From contig NZGU01000013.1 of the NCBI GenBank assembly GCA_002691095.1, forward strand, positions 5,067-11,878: DNA of 6,812 nt, in the 5' to 3' direction. Within the stretch, counting starts at the first letter, position 1. Each line of letters opens with the position of its first letter. Both the position numbers and the translations under genes were made by a program. Of the stretch, positions 6,209-6,812 are shown piece by piece. The stretch comes from Kiritimatiellaceae bacterium (GTDB lineage Bacteria > Verrucomicrobiota > Kiritimatiellia > Kiritimatiellales > Pontiellaceae). Below the pieces are notes generated by a model, which ran no database searches, had not been told where the DNA came from, and saw only the letters and a list, made by a program, of their open reading frames with translations.

Positions 6209-6812
6209 ATGAAAAATAAGATATCTATCATGACGTTACTCCTAGCACTATTGGTGGTGAGTAACGTACAAGCCGATACCCATCGCGGTGCGGCTGAAGA
6301 AACAAAGACAACCTTAGAGGGCAACAACCCTGCTGCAAATGAAGGCTCTAACTTCGTTAGAGACAACTCATTCAACCCATCAATCAGCATGATTTTCGAC
6401 GCGAAGTATCAGCAATTTTCTGCTGACAGCTCAGAAATAACCGGGTTTTACATCGGCCACGAATCCGAGCGGGCTGAACAGGAAGGCTTCGGCCTCGATC
6501 ACACCGAACTCGCCGTATCGGCAAACGTGGATGATAAATTCCGCGGTAGCTCGATTATCGCACTTGACGAGCATGAAGGTGAAATAGAAGTCGAACTCGA
6601 AGAAGCCTACATCGAAACACTGCCCGGATTTGGCCTGCCCTCCGGCATGAGCGTAAAGGTAGGTCGTGCTTTATGGACACTCGGCTACCTCAACGAGCAT
6701 CATCTACATACCGACGACTTTGCAGATCGTCCCCTGCCGTATCGTGCGTTCTTCGACAACCATTATAACGACGACGGCGCTCAGGTATCGTATGTACTGC
6801 CCACCGATCTCT
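6209..6812 (+). CDS. Porin-like outer-membrane protein (putative zinc-regulated), 3' end outside window
   Basis: The visible 201 residues start with a Sec signal peptide, MKNKISIMTLLLALLVVSNVQA, cut after A22. A short Glu/Asn/Thr-rich linker follows, then alternating beta-strand segments: FNPSISMIFDAKYQQFS, the pair ELAVSANVDDKFRGSSIIAL, and GMSVKVGRAL. Conserved-looking stretches include EVELEEAYIETLPGFGLP and GYLNEHHLHTDDFADRPLPYRAFF. I recognise this as the family of outer-membrane proteins often annotated as zinc-regulated or loosely as TonB-dependent receptors. No TonB box or plug domain is visible after the signal peptide, so a plain barrel is more likely. The region is rich in His and acidic residues (DEHEGEIEVELEE; NEHHLHTDDF), compatible with metal binding. 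The start is supported by AAAGGA four bases upstream and 11-bp spacing from the MerC-like gene, which indicates one operon with the repressor. Only the stop-containing end is missing. Confidence 0.85.
   Translation, partial: MKNKISIMTLLLALLVVSNVQADTHRGAAEETKTTLEGNNPAANEGSNFVRDNSFNPSISMIFDAKYQQFSADSSEITGFYIGHESERAEQEGFGLDHTELAVSANVDDKFRGSSIIALDEHEGEIEVELEEAYIETLPGFGLPSGMSVKVGRALWTLGYLNEHHLHTDDFADRPLPYRAFFDNHYNDDGAQVSYVLPTDL

Noticed and set aside
1..6812. CRISPR arrays, insertion sequences, phage or defence genes
   Set aside because: No spaced direct repeats, transposase, integrase or defence domains were seen on either strand.

Overview
The window comes from a Gram-negative bacterium. It encodes a lipoprotein with a lipobox, an outer-membrane beta-barrel protein and a hexameric FtsH protease. 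Coding strands are C-rich (tilS strikingly so). Several starts have clear Shine-Dalgarno sequences, while others have a good -10 element immediately upstream of the ATG and no Shine-Dalgarno. The adjacent tilS-ftsH pair is a housekeeping arrangement seen in many phyla. The overall style would fit the PVC group (Verrucomicrobiota/Kiritimatiellota), but that placement is only a guess from general appearance.

Layout. (1) 1-1279, + strand: tilS, tRNA(Ile)-lysidine synthase, lacking its first few codons at the window edge. (2) 1280-1497: a non-coding gap with nested inverted repeats and a candidate extended -10 promoter. (3) 1498-3516, +: ftsH, complete, with all catalytic motifs. (4) 3554-3895, +: a small BamE/SmpA-like lipoprotein behind its own probable promoter, apparently leaderless. 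(5) 3900-4727, -: an unrecognised exported, charged, low-complexity protein, convergent with the lipoprotein gene and separated from it by 4 bp. (6) 4768-5082, -: a single-domain rhodanese. (7) 5126-5217, -: tRNA-Ser(GGA) with encoded CCA. Genes 5-7 lie head to tail on the minus strand and may share a transcript. (8) 5288-5319: a perfect 13-bp-arm palindrome. (9) 5344-6812, +: a tight three-gene unit made of a Fur-family (probably Zur-like) repressor, a MerC-family small membrane protein and a porin-like outer-membrane protein cut off by the window end.

The right-hand unit is the most interesting part. The palindrome overlaps the predicted -35 of the repressor gene, which suggests an autoregulated, metal-responsive (most likely zinc) operon. 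It couples a sensor, an inner-membrane Cys/His-rich protein and an outer-membrane channel. The rest of the window is ordinary housekeeping, apart from the lineage-specific exported protein and the structured tilS-ftsH gap.
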